From Microlunatus sagamiharensis (GTDB taxonomy: Bacteria > Actinomycetota > Actinomycetes > Propionibacteriales > Propionibacteriaceae), in assembly GCF_900105785.1 (NCBI RefSeq), contig NZ_LT629799.1, positions 2,976,001 through 3,040,000 on the forward strand: a stretch of DNA of 64,000 bases, read 5' to 3'. A program made the translations under genes and the position numbers. Shown piece after piece: positions 29,564 to 37,893 of this stretch (within the stretch, counting starts at the first letter, position 1; every line of letters starts with the position of its first letter). The notes beneath the pieces were generated by a model. It was not told the origin of the DNA and ran no database searches. It saw only the letters and a program-made list of their open reading frames with translations.

Positions 29564-30493
29564 TCAGCCGACGACGCGCGCCCCGACGACCGGCCCGCCG
29601 GCCCGCATCACCTTGCGCGCCACGCCCTCCGCGCTGAGCGCGATGCTGAGGTCGACGGCGTCCTCCTCGTCCTCGACGAGGAAGGCGCAGGTCGGCCCGG
29701 AGCCCGAGACCACGGCACCGACGGCCCCCAGGTCGAGGCCGGCGTCGAGGACGCGGCGCAGCTGTGGGCGCAGCGTGAGCGCGGCCGGCTGCAGGTCGTT
29801 GACCAGGGCGGCGCCGAGCTCGTACGGGTCGCCGCCGCGCAGGGCGTTCATCAGGTCGGCCGGGACCTCGGGCGGCTCGGGCGAGGGGTTCAGCTCGTCG
29901 AAGCGGCGGTAGACCGCCGGCGTCGAGAGCCCCTCCTGCCCGAAGGCCAGCACCCAGTGGTAGCTGCCGCGGGCGAGCGCCGGGGCCACGTCCTCCCCCC
30001 GACCGCTGCCGACGGCGGTGCCGCCCATCAGCGAGAAGGGGACGTCGCTGCCCAGCTCGGCGCCCAGGTGGCGCAGCACCTCCGGGGCCAGGTCGATGTC
30101 CCAGAGCGTCGCGCAGGCGAGCAGCGCCGCGGCCCCGTCCGCGGAGCCGCCGGCGAGCCCGCCCGCGACCGGGATGTTCTTGCGGATCGTCAGGTGCACG
30201 CCGAGCCGGTCGCCACCACCGTGGGTCCGGGCGAGCAGCCGGGCGGCGCGCAGGGCCAGGTTGCTGTCGTCGAGGGGCACCTGCTCGACGCCCTCCCCGC
30301 TGGCCTCGAGCTCGAACTCGTCGGGCTCGGCCCACTCCGCGTGGACGTCGTCGTAGAGGGAGACCGCGTGGTAGACCGTCGCGAGCGGGTGGTAGCCGTC
30401 GGGACGCGGCGCGCCGACCTTGAGGGCGAGGTTGATCTTGGCGGGCGCCCGGACGTGCACGCCGACCGGGGCGGGCGGCAGGGGCGAGGCCAT
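29564..30493 (-). CDS. ispE: 4-diphosphocytidyl-2-C-methyl-D-erythritol kinase
   Basis: 309 residues, GHMP kinase fold. It phosphorylates CDP-methylerythritol in the non-mevalonate isoprenoid pathway. The active-site segment PAKINLALKVGAPRPDGYHP, the ATP-loop PVAGGLAGGSADGAAALLA and the C-terminal SGSGPTCAFLV motif are present. It starts 10 bp after the rsmA stop and belongs to the rpfB-rsmA-ispE cluster conserved in actinobacteria (Rv1009-Rv1011 in M. tuberculosis). Confidence 0.95.
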   Translation of the reverse strand: MASPLPPAPVGVHVRAPAKINLALKVGAPRPDGYHPLATVYHAVSLYDDVHAEWAEPDEFELEASGEGVEQVPLDDSNLALRAARLLARTHGGGDRLGVHLTIRKNIPVAGGLAGGSADGAAALLACATLWDIDLAPEVLRHLGAELGSDVPFSLMGGTAVGSGRGEDVAPALARGSYHWVLAFGQEGLSTPAVYRRFDELNPSPEPPEVPADLMNALRGGDPYELGAALVNDLQPAALTLRPQLRRVLDAGLDLGAVGAVVSGSGPTCAFLVEDEEDAVDLSIALSAEGVARKVMRAGGPVVGARVVG

Positions 30494-30503
30494 TCCCGGA
30501 ACC

Positions 30504-31352
30504 CTACGCAGCCGGTCCGGGGAGCCGTTCGGCGACCCGGGCGAAGGCGGCCACGTCGAGCACCTCGCCGCGTGCCTGGGGGTCGACCCCGGCGGCCACG
30601 AGCGCCTCCGACGCCGCGGCCGACGAGCCCGCCATGCCGGAGAGCGACGAGCGCAGCATCTTGCGCCGCTGCCCGAACGCGGCGTCGACCACCGCGAAGA
30701 CCCGCTCGCGGGTCGCCCCGGTGGCCGGGGGCTCGCGGCGCCGCAGCGCCACCAGGCCGGAGTCGACGTTGGGCACGGGCCAGAAGACGCTCGGCGACAC
30801 CGAGCCGGCCCGCCAGGACTCCGCGTACCAGGCCGTCTTCACCGAGGGCACGCCGTAGACCTTGCTGCCGGGCGGGGCGGCGATGCGGTCGGCCACCTCG
30901 GCCTGGACCATGACGAGCCCGCGCTGCCACTCCGGGAAGGTGGCGAGCAGGTGCAGCAGCACGGGCACGGCGACGTTGTACGGCAGGTTGGCCACGACGG
31001 CGGTCGGCGTCGCGGGGAGCTCGGTGACCCGCATCGCGTCGGCCGTGACCACGTCCAGGCGGTCCGCCCGCTCGGGCAGCCGCTCGGCCACGGTGCGGGG
31101 CAGCTCGCCGGCCAGCAGCTCGTCGATCTCGACCGCCACCACGCGGTCGGCGACCTCGAGCAGGCCCAGCGTCAGCGAACCCAGCCCCGGACCGACCTCC
31201 AGCACCACGTCGTCGGCCCCGACGCCCGAGGCGGCGACGATGCGCCGGACGGTGTTGGCGTCGACGACGAAGTTCTGCCCGCGCTGCTTGGTCGGCCGCA
31301 GGTCGAGCCGGGCGGCGATCTCACGGATCGAGCGGGGGTCCAGCAGGCTCAC
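30504..31352 (-). CDS. rsmA: 16S rRNA (A1518/A1519) dimethyltransferase RsmA/KsgA
   Basis: About 282 residues. It dimethylates two adjacent adenines in helix 45 of 16S rRNA. The opening [13 protein letters not shown], the SAM-binding [12 protein letters not shown] and the catalytic NLPYNVAVP are typical. The start is taken as GTG 31352 ([20 protein letters not shown]), and the open frame beyond it is not family-like. It lies 25 bp after the rpfB stop and 10 bp before ispE. Confidence 0.95.
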   Translation of the reverse strand: MSLLDPRSIREIAARLDLRPTKQRGQNFVVDANTVRRIVAASGVGADDVVLEVGPGLGSLTLGLLEVADRVVAVEIDELLAGELPRTVAERLPERADRLDVVTADAMRVTELPATPTAVVANLPYNVAVPVLLHLLATFPEWQRGLVMVQAEVADRIAAPPGSKVYGVPSVKTAWYAESWRAGSVSPSVFWPVPNVDSGLVALRRREPPATGATRERVFAVVDAAFGQRRKMLRSSLSGMAGSSAAASEALVAAGVDPQARGEVLDVAAFARVAERLPGPAA

Positions 31353-31377
31353 CGGGCACCCCGCCCGTCGTGGTGCG

Positions 31378-32502
31378 TCAGGCGCAGGACCAGGCGCTGA
31401 GGCCCGAAGCCTTGCGGACACGCTCGGCCACGGCGATCTGCGCGGCCTTGCTCTGCTGGTCGGGGCGACCCGTGCCGCCGTAGGCACGCCAGGTCTGCAG
31501 GTTGAACTGCAGCCCGCCGTAGTAGCCGTTGCCGGTGTTGATCGACCAGTTGCCGCCGGACTCGCACGCAGCGATCTTGTCCCACAGACCGACGTTCGCC
31601 ACACCGGCGCTGGAGGTCGAGACCTTCTTGGGCGCCGGCGCCTTGGTGCCGACGACGACCACGCGGGTCACGGGCTTGCGGTTCACGACGGTCTTGGTCG
31701 CCTTGCGGCTGACCTCCTTGCCGTCGTGGGAGACGACCCGGTAGGTCGTGGTCTTGGAGCCGACCTTGCCGGCGGTCTCGGTGCGCGTCTTGCCGCGTTC
31801 GAGCTTCGACGACTTCTTCGACACCGTCGCGTACCCCACGTCGCTGCGCTTGGTCTTCGACGCGACGTCGACGCGGACGAAGGTGACCTTGGTGCCGTCG
31901 GTGAGCTTGGCGCCGACCGGCTTGCTCAGCTCGTCGTCGGAGTCGGGCTTGACCCCGGCCGCCTCCAGCGCGTCGCCGACGGTGGCACCGGTCGTCGTGA
32001 GGGTCTTCTTCTTGCCCGCGACCGTGACGGTCACCTTCTTGGGCATGGCCAGCGAGACGGTGAGGCCCTCGCGGCCCACGGGCGTGCTGCGGCTGGTCGA
32101 GAGGTCGGCACCGCTGGTGTCGAGCCCCAGGGCGGTGATCGCGCTGCCGACGTCGGTGGCCGTGGTCCACAGGGTCTGCGGGGCGCCGTCGACGTCCACG
32201 GTGACCTGGCGCCCGAAGCGCACCGACACCTGGGTGCCGTCGTGCAGCTCGGTGGCCGCGGAGGGCGCGACCACGTCGTGCGGGCCGACGACGATGTCCT
32301 GGGCGGTCAGCAGGTCGCCGACGGTCTGGGCGCTGGTGGTGACCTGGCTCGAGTGGCCGTCGACGGCGAGGTCGACGTCGGACCGCAGGCCGGCGTAGGC
32401 GAGGGAGCTGCCGCCGACGGCGAGGACGGCCGCTCCGGCGATCACGGGGACGATGGCGCGCACGATGCTCCTGGCTGGCCGGGGCAGGCCGGTCGGGGTC
32501 AA
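31378..32502 (-). CDS. rpfB: RpfB-like resuscitation-promoting factor
   Basis: 374 residues. An N-terminal basic region and hydrophobic helix ([20 protein letters not shown]) provide export or anchoring. Ubiquitin-like DUF348 repeats (from about 42, 97 and 155) are followed by a G5 domain (about 215-290) and a C-terminal transglycosylase-like Rpf domain with the catalytic Glu in [14 protein letters not shown] and the [12 protein letters not shown] segment. The family cleaves peptidoglycan and promotes regrowth of dormant cells. The start is a TTG at 32502 with GGAG upstream; a GTG at 32463 is a weaker choice because it trims the signal region. Confidence 0.93.
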   Translation of the reverse strand: MTPTGLPRPARSIVRAIVPVIAGAAVLAVGGSSLAYAGLRSDVDLAVDGHSSQVTTSAQTVGDLLTAQDIVVGPHDVVAPSAATELHDGTQVSVRFGRQVTVDVDGAPQTLWTTATDVGSAITALGLDTSGADLSTSRSTPVGREGLTVSLAMPKKVTVTVAGKKKTLTTTGATVGDALEAAGVKPDSDDELSKPVGAKLTDGTKVTFVRVDVASKTKRSDVGYATVSKKSSKLERGKTRTETAGKVGSKTTTYRVVSHDGKEVSRKATKTVVNRKPVTRVVVVGTKAPAPKKVSTSSAGVANVGLWDKIAACESGGNWSINTGNGYYGGLQFNLQTWRAYGGTGRPDQQSKAAQIAVAERVRKASGLSAWSCA

Positions 32503-32614
32503 GCGGCCGCTCCGGCCGCAAAGGTCACGGAACCATAACGAGCACCTGAGAGGTCGTCAAAATCGCAACGGTCCGGCCACGGGCGCGAGCAGGTCTGCCA
32601 CCGCCTCGAGCGGC

Positions 32615-33286
32615 TCACCAGCGACCGCGGTGCACGACCTCCGCGGCGGGCTTGCGCGGTCGTCGTGCGGGCGACCCGCGGCTGCCGCGCTCCCCCGTCG
32701 CCGGCGCGTGGCCGAGGCTCACGACGCCCACGCCGAGCTGGTCGGCGGGCACCCCGAAGGCCGCGTGGACGGCGTCCGCCCGCTCGGGCGGGACGCCGAA
32801 GAAGCAGGCCCCGAGCCCGAGGTCGACGGCCCGCAGCAGCATGGCCATCGCGGCCATCCCGGCGTCGACGAACCAGTACGGCGCCGACCACCGCCCCTCG
32901 TCGCGGTCGGTCCAGCCCTTGTCAGGCTCCGCGTAGCGGTCGAGGTAGGCCTCCCGGTCGGTCAGCACGAGCACGAGCACCGGCGCGGTCCGCATGCCGT
33001 CGAGCCAGCGGTTCGACGCGCCCGGCCGGGTTTCCGGAGCGCCAGCGACGGGAACTCCTTGCGGGGGGTGTGGGGGGTCGTCCCCCCTCAGGACGGTGGC
33101 GGACCAGAACCGTCGCACGTCCTGGGGTGCGTCGAGCACGAGGAGCGAGACCCCCTGGGTGAAGCCGGCCGACGGCGCCCGGAGGGCCGCGGCGACGACC
33201 GCCTCGACCGCGTCCGCGGGCACCGGGGCGTCGGGGTCGTAGCGCCGGACCATGCGGCGTCGGGCGAGGGCGTCGGCGAGCTCCAC
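32615..33286 (-). CDS. Nitroreductase-family flavoprotein
   Basis: 223 residues. The N-terminal RRRMVRRYDPDAPVP and LRAPSAGFTQGVSLLVLD segments and the middle FVDAGMAAMAMLLRAVDLGLGACFFGVP-type region (read around 140-170) fit the FMN-binding nitroreductase fold. The substrate is unknown. Residues about 66-90 (LRGDDPPHPPQGVPVAGAPE) look like a low-complexity insertion encoded by a G-run/C-run palindrome at 33072-33092. Start GTG 33286 lies 1 bp from the tatD stop, so the genes are probably co-transcribed. Confidence 0.8.
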   Translation of the reverse strand: MELADALARRRMVRRYDPDAPVPADAVEAVVAAALRAPSAGFTQGVSLLVLDAPQDVRRFWSATVLRGDDPPHPPQGVPVAGAPETRPGASNRWLDGMRTAPVLVLVLTDREAYLDRYAEPDKGWTDRDEGRWSAPYWFVDAGMAAMAMLLRAVDLGLGACFFGVPPERADAVHAAFGVPADQLGVGVVSLGHAPATGERGSRGSPARRPRKPAAEVVHRGRW

Positions 33287-33287
33287 G

Positions 33288-34169
33288 TCAGGCGTCGGCG
33301 TCCGCGTACGCGGGCCAGCTCCCGCCGAGCGCGACGTCGGCGTTCGCGTCGAGCACGCGGCAGAGCTCCTCGAGCGGGAGCTGGCGGACCTCGGCCATGA
33401 CCCGCGCGGTGTGCGGGACGAGGTAGGAGGCGTTCGGGCGTCCGCGCACCGGCATCGGCGTGAGGAAGGGCGCGTCGGTCTCGACCAGCACCCGGTCGAG
33501 CGGGGCGACGGCGAGGGCCCGGCGCAGGTGCACGTTCGCCTTGAACGTCACCGTCCCCGCGAAGGACAGGTGCGCCCCGCGGTCCAGGCACGCCCGCGCG
33601 AAGGCCTCGTCGCCGCTGAAGCAGTGCATGACCACGCGGTCGGGCACCCCCTCCGCGTCGAGGACGTCGAGCACCGCGTCGTGGGCGTCGCGGTCGTGGA
33701 TCATCAGCGTGCGGTCGTACGCCTTGGCGAACGCGATGTGCGCGGCGAAGGACTCGCGCTGCAGCGCCTGGCCCTCGGCGCTGGGCGTGCGAAAGAAGTC
33801 GAGCCCGGTCTCCCCCACGACCCGGACCTCCGTGTCGCCCGCGAGCGACTCGACGACGGCGAGCCCGTCGGCCAGCGCCGTCCGCGACTCGGCGCCGAGC
33901 CGGGCGGCGTCGTTCGGGTGCAGGGCGACCCCGGCGACGACCGACGGGTGCCGCCGCGCGAAGTCCACGGCCCAGCGCGACTGCTCCACGTCGCACCCGA
34001 TCTGCGCGAGGCGGGTGATCCCCACCGCCGCCGCCCGGGCCAGCGCGTCGTCCGGGTCGAGCCCCGACAGCTCCGCGGTGATGTCCAGGTGGCAGTGCGT
34101 GTCGACCACCGGCCCCGGCAGCCCCTCGGGCGCCGGCGGCAGGTCGGTCCAGTCGGTCCGTGAGCTCAC
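33288..34169 (-). CDS. tatD: TatD-family metal-dependent DNase
   Basis: 293 residues, amidohydrolase-fold TIM barrel. The metal ligands are visible: VDTHCHLD (H-x-H), GETGLDFF (Glu), IHDRDAHDAV (His), MHCFSG (His) and LVETDAPFLTP (Asp). Family members are 3'-5' exonucleases or deoxyribonucleases with DNA-repair or quality-control roles. It precedes the nitroreductase on the same strand. Its upstream region carries three copies of the dispersed repeat. Confidence 0.92.
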   Translation of the reverse strand: MSSRTDWTDLPPAPEGLPGPVVDTHCHLDITAELSGLDPDDALARAAAVGITRLAQIGCDVEQSRWAVDFARRHPSVVAGVALHPNDAARLGAESRTALADGLAVVESLAGDTEVRVVGETGLDFFRTPSAEGQALQRESFAAHIAFAKAYDRTLMIHDRDAHDAVLDVLDAEGVPDRVVMHCFSGDEAFARACLDRGAHLSFAGTVTFKANVHLRRALAVAPLDRVLVETDAPFLTPMPVRGRPNASYLVPHTARVMAEVRQLPLEELCRVLDANADVALGGSWPAYADADA

Positions 34170-34208
34170 GCTCCCGATCCTTCCTCAGCGAGCCGCAGCC
34201 ACCCCTTC

Positions 34209-34290
34209 GGGCCCTTCGACAGGCTCAGGGAGCGTCCTCGAGACGGGCGCCCGGAGACGGAAGACGCTCCCTGAGCTTGTCGAAGGGCCT
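34209..34290. repeat. Two facing copies of the dispersed repeat forming a long stem
   Basis: The copy at 34209-34236 (core CCCTTCGACAGGCTCAGGG) faces an inverted copy at 34263-34290 (core variant CCCTGAGCTTGTCGAAGGG). The 28-bp arms have one mismatch and are separated by 26 bp. It lies between the tatD start and the rsmI stop. Confidence 0.85.
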
Positions 34291-34334
34291 CGAAGAGGTC
34301 GGCGTCCTCCGCTCCTGGAGAGATGGATGTGAAC

Positions 34335-34353
34335 CCCTTCGACAGGCTCAGGG
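34335..34353 (-). repeat. Dispersed repeat supplying the rsmI stop codon
   Basis: A further copy of CCCTTCGACAGGCTCAGGG. Read on the rsmI strand it begins CCC-TGA, and that TGA (34348-34350) is the stop codon of rsmI. Confidence 0.85.
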
Positions 34354-35253
34354 AGCGGTCTTGCGCTGCCTCGTCAGCTCGAGGGCAGCCGCGTACAGGG
34401 CGTTGCGGGGGACCCCGGAACGTTCGGCGACCTCGGCGACGGCGGGCTTGAGGCGCGCGCCGGCGGCGACGAGCGTCGCGACCTCGGCCGCCGCGCCCTC
34501 GAGGTCGGCGACCTGCTCGGCGGCGCCGGAGACCACGAGGGTGACCTCGCCGCGGACCTCCTCGGCGGCCCAGGCGGCCAGCTCGGACAGCGGCCCGCGC
34601 ACGACCTGCTCGTAGGTCTTGGTCAGCTCGCGGCAGACCGCGCCCGCCCGCTGCGGCCCGAACGCCTCGACCATCGCGGCCAGCGTCTCGGCCGTGCGGT
34701 GCGGGGCCTCGAAGAAGACCATCGTGCGGGGCTCACCGGCCAGGCGGGCGAGCTGGCGCGAACGCTCCCCCGCCTTGCGCGAGAGGAAGCCCTCGAAGCA
34801 GAAGCGGTCGACCGGCAGGGCCGACAGCGCCAGCGCGGTGAGGACCGCGGACGGGCCGGGCGCGCTCGTCACGGTGACGCCGGCCGCGACCGCAGCGGCC
34901 ACGAGGCGGTAGCCCGGGTCCGACACCGAGGGCATCCCGGCGTCGGTCGCCACGACGACACGCGCCCCGTCGAGCAGCGTCGCCACCAGCTCCTCGGTCC
35001 GCGCCGCCTCGTTGCCCTCGAAGTAGGAGACGACGCGGGCCGAAGTCGTCACGCCCATCCGCTGCAGCAGCGCCCGCAGCCGGCGGGTGTCCTCGGCGGC
35101 GATCACGTCGGCGCCGGCGAGCTCGGCACGCAGCCGCGGCGAGGCGTCCTCGGCGTGCCCGATGGGCGTCCCGGCGAGCACGAGCACGCCCGCGCCGTCC
35201 GCTGCGGCTTGCTCTGGGGGCTGGTGCACCTGGTCAGGATGGCACCTCGTCAC
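34348..35253 (-). CDS. rsmI: 16S rRNA 2'-O-ribose C1402 methyltransferase RsmI
   Basis: Up to 301 residues of the tetrapyrrole-methylase fold. LVLAGTPIGHAEDASPRLRA, the SAM-site region DAGMPSVSDPGYRLV and PGPSAVLTALALSALPVDRF identify RsmI. The 5' end is uncertain: GTG 35253 leaves only 26 bp to the divergent pmt start, and in-frame GTG 35229 or 35187 would leave more promoter space and begin nearer the conserved domain. Its last codons and stop lie in a dispersed repeat, so the C-terminus may have been set by repeat insertion. rsmI divergent from pmt is a conserved actinobacterial arrangement. Confidence 0.92.
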   Translation of the reverse strand: MTRCHPDQVHQPPEQAAADGAGVLVLAGTPIGHAEDASPRLRAELAGADVIAAEDTRRLRALLQRMGVTTSARVVSYFEGNEAARTEELVATLLDGARVVVATDAGMPSVSDPGYRLVAAAVAAGVTVTSAPGPSAVLTALALSALPVDRFCFEGFLSRKAGERSRQLARLAGEPRTMVFFEAPHRTAETLAAMVEAFGPQRAGAVCRELTKTYEQVVRGPLSELAAWAAEEVRGEVTLVVSGAAEQVADLEGAAAEVATLVAAGARLKPAVAEVAERSGVPRNALYAAALELTRQRKTAP

Positions 35254-35279
35254 AGGTTGGCCTGGTTACTCTTCTTCGC

Positions 35280-36920
35280 GTGACGCGGCCGGTGCTCGAG
35301 CGCGGGCCGGCGTTCGACGCGGAGCCCGAGGACGAGCGCCCGGCACGCGCCGTCGCCGCCACGCCCGCGCTGCGCACGCCCGTCGACCGCCTGCGCGACC
35401 CGATGCCGGCCGACCGCCTGCGCGGCTGGGTCGTCACCCTCGTCATCAGTGCGATCGCCTTCGTGCTGCGGCTGCCCGGGCTCGCATACCCGAACAAGCT
35501 CGTCTTCGACGAGACGTACTACGCCAAGGACGCGTACTCGCTTCTGACGTTCGGCTACGAGCGCAACTGGCCGGAGAACGCCAACGAGCAGATCACCAGC
35601 GGCAACGTCGACGTCATGCAGCGCACGGCGGAGTTCGTCGTGCACCCCCCGGTCGGCAAGTGGCTGATCGCCTTCGGCGAGCACCTCTTCGGGATGAACT
35701 CGTTCGGCTGGCGCTTCGCCCCGCTGGTCTTCGGCGTGCTGCTCGTGCTCGTGACGATCCGCCTGGTCCGCCGCGTCTCGCGCTCGACGCTGGTCGGCGG
35801 GCTCGCGGGGCTGCTGCTCGCGGTCGACGGGCTGGCCTTCGTGATGTCCCGGACGGCACTGCTGGACGTCTTCGTCGCCTTCTTCACCGTGGCCGCCGTC
35901 GCCTGCCTGGCCGCCGACCGGGACTGGTTCCGGAACCGGCTGGCCGACCACGTCGTACGCCTGGGTCGGCTCGACCTGGACCGCGCCTTCGGCCCGGCGC
36001 TGGCCCTGCGGCCGTGGCGGATCGCCTCCGGCGTCTGCTGGGGCCTGGCCCTGGGCACCAAGTGGAACGCCCTCTACGTGCTCGCGGCGTTCGCGCTGCT
36101 GAGCGTGGCCTGGGACGTCGGCGCCCGCCGGCTGGCCGGGGCCGGGCGCCGAGCCAACCTCGCGCTGCTGCGCGACGGGATCCCCGCCTTCGTCTCCCTC
36201 GTCGTCGTCGCCCTCGGCGTCTACGTCGCGACGTGGGCCGGCTGGTTCGCGACCTCGGGCGGCTACGACCGCGACTGGGGCACCAAGCACCCCGAGGCGA
36301 CCACGACCAAGGTCTTCGGCGAGACGCTCGCGTCGTGGTTCCAGTACCAGCGCGACATCTGGAACTTCCACACCGGCGACTTCATCAACCACGCCGAGCA
36401 CGCCTACCGCGCCGACCCGTGGGGCTGGCTGCTGGTCGCGCGCCCGATCGGGATCGACGCGGTCAACAACATCGCGCCGGGCACCGACGGCTGCGCCGGC
36501 CCGGACAACTGCATCCGCGTCATCAGCGGCATCGGCACCCCCATCCTGTGGTGGGTCGCGATCCCCTGCCTCGTCGTGGCGCTGCTGCTGTGGGTCGGGG
36601 GCCGGGACTGGCGGTTCGGGATCCCGGTCGTCGGGGTCGCGGCCGGGTGGCTGCCGTGGTTCCAGTACGACTCGCGGCCTCTGTTCTTCTTCTACGCGAT
36701 CATGATCATCCCGTTCTCGGTGATGGCCGTGTCGCTCGTCGCCGGGCGCCTGCTGGGCGACGCGAGATCGGGTGACCGACGCCTGCTTGCGGGGATCGTC
36801 GTCGGCGTCTTCGTCGCGGTGGTGATCGCGAACTTCGCCTACCTCTACCCGATCCTCACCGACACCCTGCTGCCCTACCCGAGCTGGCTGACCCGGATGT
36901 GGTTCCGCAGCTGGATCTAG
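35280..36920 (+). CDS. pmt: Dolichyl/polyprenyl-phosphate-mannose:protein mannosyltransferase
   Basis: 546 residues, GT39 family, about 11 transmembrane helices. The first extracytoplasmic loop carries the catalytic acids in FDETYYAKDAYSLL, and VHPPVGKWLIAFGEHLFG is the family signature. It transfers mannose to Ser/Thr of exported proteins. Start GTG 35280 (TRPVLERGPAFDAEPED) has no Shine-Dalgarno; a TACTCT box about 8 bp upstream suggests a leaderless transcript. The Pmt homologue in M. tuberculosis (Rv1002c) is likewise next to rsmI. The stop is followed by a long inverted repeat. Confidence 0.93.
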   Translation: MTRPVLERGPAFDAEPEDERPARAVAATPALRTPVDRLRDPMPADRLRGWVVTLVISAIAFVLRLPGLAYPNKLVFDETYYAKDAYSLLTFGYERNWPENANEQITSGNVDVMQRTAEFVVHPPVGKWLIAFGEHLFGMNSFGWRFAPLVFGVLLVLVTIRLVRRVSRSTLVGGLAGLLLAVDGLAFVMSRTALLDVFVAFFTVAAVACLAADRDWFRNRLADHVVRLGRLDLDRAFGPALALRPWRIASGVCWGLALGTKWNALYVLAAFALLSVAWDVGARRLAGAGRRANLALLRDGIPAFVSLVVVALGVYVATWAGWFATSGGYDRDWGTKHPEATTTKVFGETLASWFQYQRDIWNFHTGDFINHAEHAYRADPWGWLLVARPIGIDAVNNIAPGTDGCAGPDNCIRVISGIGTPILWWVAIPCLVVALLLWVGGRDWRFGIPVVGVAAGWLPWFQYDSRPLFFFYAIMIIPFSVMAVSLVAGRLLGDARSGDRRLLAGIVVGVFVAVVIANFAYLYPILTDTLLPYPSWLTRMWFRSWI

Positions 36921-36924
36921 CCCG

Positions 36925-37013
36925 ACTGCATTTTCTAGCGCCAGTCGAGCGGCGGGTCGGCCGCCCACGCTCGTGCGGCTCCAGGCAGCGCGACTAGCGC
37001 TAGAAAGTGCAGT
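36925..37013. terminator. Long inverted repeat between convergent pmt and iclR
   Basis: The 23-bp arms at 36925-36947 (starting ACTGCATTTTCTAGCG) and 36991-37013 match with two mismatches and are separated by 43 bp. It lies exactly between the two convergent stop codons and probably terminates both genes. Confidence 0.65.
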
Positions 37014-37016
37014 GCG

Positions 37017-37802
37017 TCAGCCGACGAGCTCGACGCCGTTCGCCCGGGCGGCGGCGAACTGCTCGCCCACCTCGCGCGCGATCTCGACGAGCTCCGGCGC
37101 GATGTGCGGCACGTCCTCGGTGCGCACGCGGCTGCTCGGGCCGGAGACGGAGATCGCGGCCCGGAACGGCAGCCCCTTCAGGGGCACGGAGACGCAGCGG
37201 ACGCCGAGCTCCTGCTCCCCGTCGTCGAGCACGTAGCCGTCACGCCTGCCGAGCGCGAGCCGCTCGAGCATCGCCGGCACCGTGGTGATCGTGCGCTCGG
37301 TGCGCGCCGGCATCCCGGTCCGCTCGAGCATCGCCGTGACCTCCTCGTCGTCGAGCTCGGAGAGGATCGCCTTGCCGACACCGGTGGAGTGCAGCATCAC
37401 CACGCGCCCGACCTCGGTGAACATCCGCACCGACCGCGGCGACGGCACCTGGGCGACGTAGACGCAGGCGTCGCCCTCGAGCAGGGCCAGGTTCGCGGTC
37501 TCGCCGAAGAGGTCGACGAGCCGCGCGAGGTACGGCGTGATCCAGGGGCCCAGCCCCCGGCTCGCGCTCTGGCCCAGCCGGATCATCCGCAGGCCGAGGG
37601 CGTAGCGCTTGGCGCGGTCCTGGCGGGCGTAGCCCTGGCTGGTCAGGAAGCGCAGCAGCCGGTGGACCGTCGGCATCGGCAGCGAGGTCGCCTCCGCCAG
37701 CTGCGACAGCGTCATCGGGCCGTCGGCCAGCTGCTCGAGCAGGCTGAAGGTGCGGTCCAGCGACTGCACCCGCTCCGGGCTCCGGGCCCCTGCTTCCGCC
37801 AT
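37017..37802 (-). CDS. IclR-family regulator, probable allantoin/glyoxylate regulator
   Basis: 261 residues. The N-terminal winged helix (SLDRTFSLLEQLADGPMTLS ... SLPMPTVHRLLRFLTSQGYA) is followed by the IclR effector domain with LHSTGVGKAILSEL and the C-terminal YVLDDGEQELGVRCVSVPL. Family members such as AllR and IclR sense glyoxylate or allantoin-derived ligands. It is divergent from glxK-allB across 91 bp. A perfect palindrome TTCCGC-CAT-GCGGAA overlaps its own ATG, implying autorepression, and similar sites precede the other purine transcription units. The identification as the regulon's repressor is inferred from position and sites. Confidence 0.85.
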   Translation of the reverse strand: MAEAGARSPERVQSLDRTFSLLEQLADGPMTLSQLAEATSLPMPTVHRLLRFLTSQGYARQDRAKRYALGLRMIRLGQSASRGLGPWITPYLARLVDLFGETANLALLEGDACVYVAQVPSPRSVRMFTEVGRVVMLHSTGVGKAILSELDDEEVTAMLERTGMPARTERTITTVPAMLERLALGRRDGYVLDDGEQELGVRCVSVPLKGLPFRAAISVSGPSSRVRTEDVPHIAPELVEIAREVGEQFAAARANGVELVG

Positions 37803-37808
37803 GCGGAA
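37794..37808. promoter_or_regulatory. Perfect IclR-type operator over the regulator's start codon
   Basis: TTCCGCCATGCGGAA is a 6-3-6 perfect palindrome. It covers the iclR start codon and faces the glxK promoter region. Confidence 0.65.
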
Positions 37809-37893
37809 AACCTACCCCGCAGGGCAGGGGCGAGCGGCGGCCGAGCACCGGGCTCCGGTGCGTCCGTGGCGACGGGTCTGCTGGACTGGTCGC

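Noticed and set aside
32503-32614. A possible cyclic-di-AMP riboswitch before rpfB
   Set aside because: Such leaders precede rpf genes in some actinobacteria, but only about 110 bp is available and none of the conserved pairing pattern was seen.
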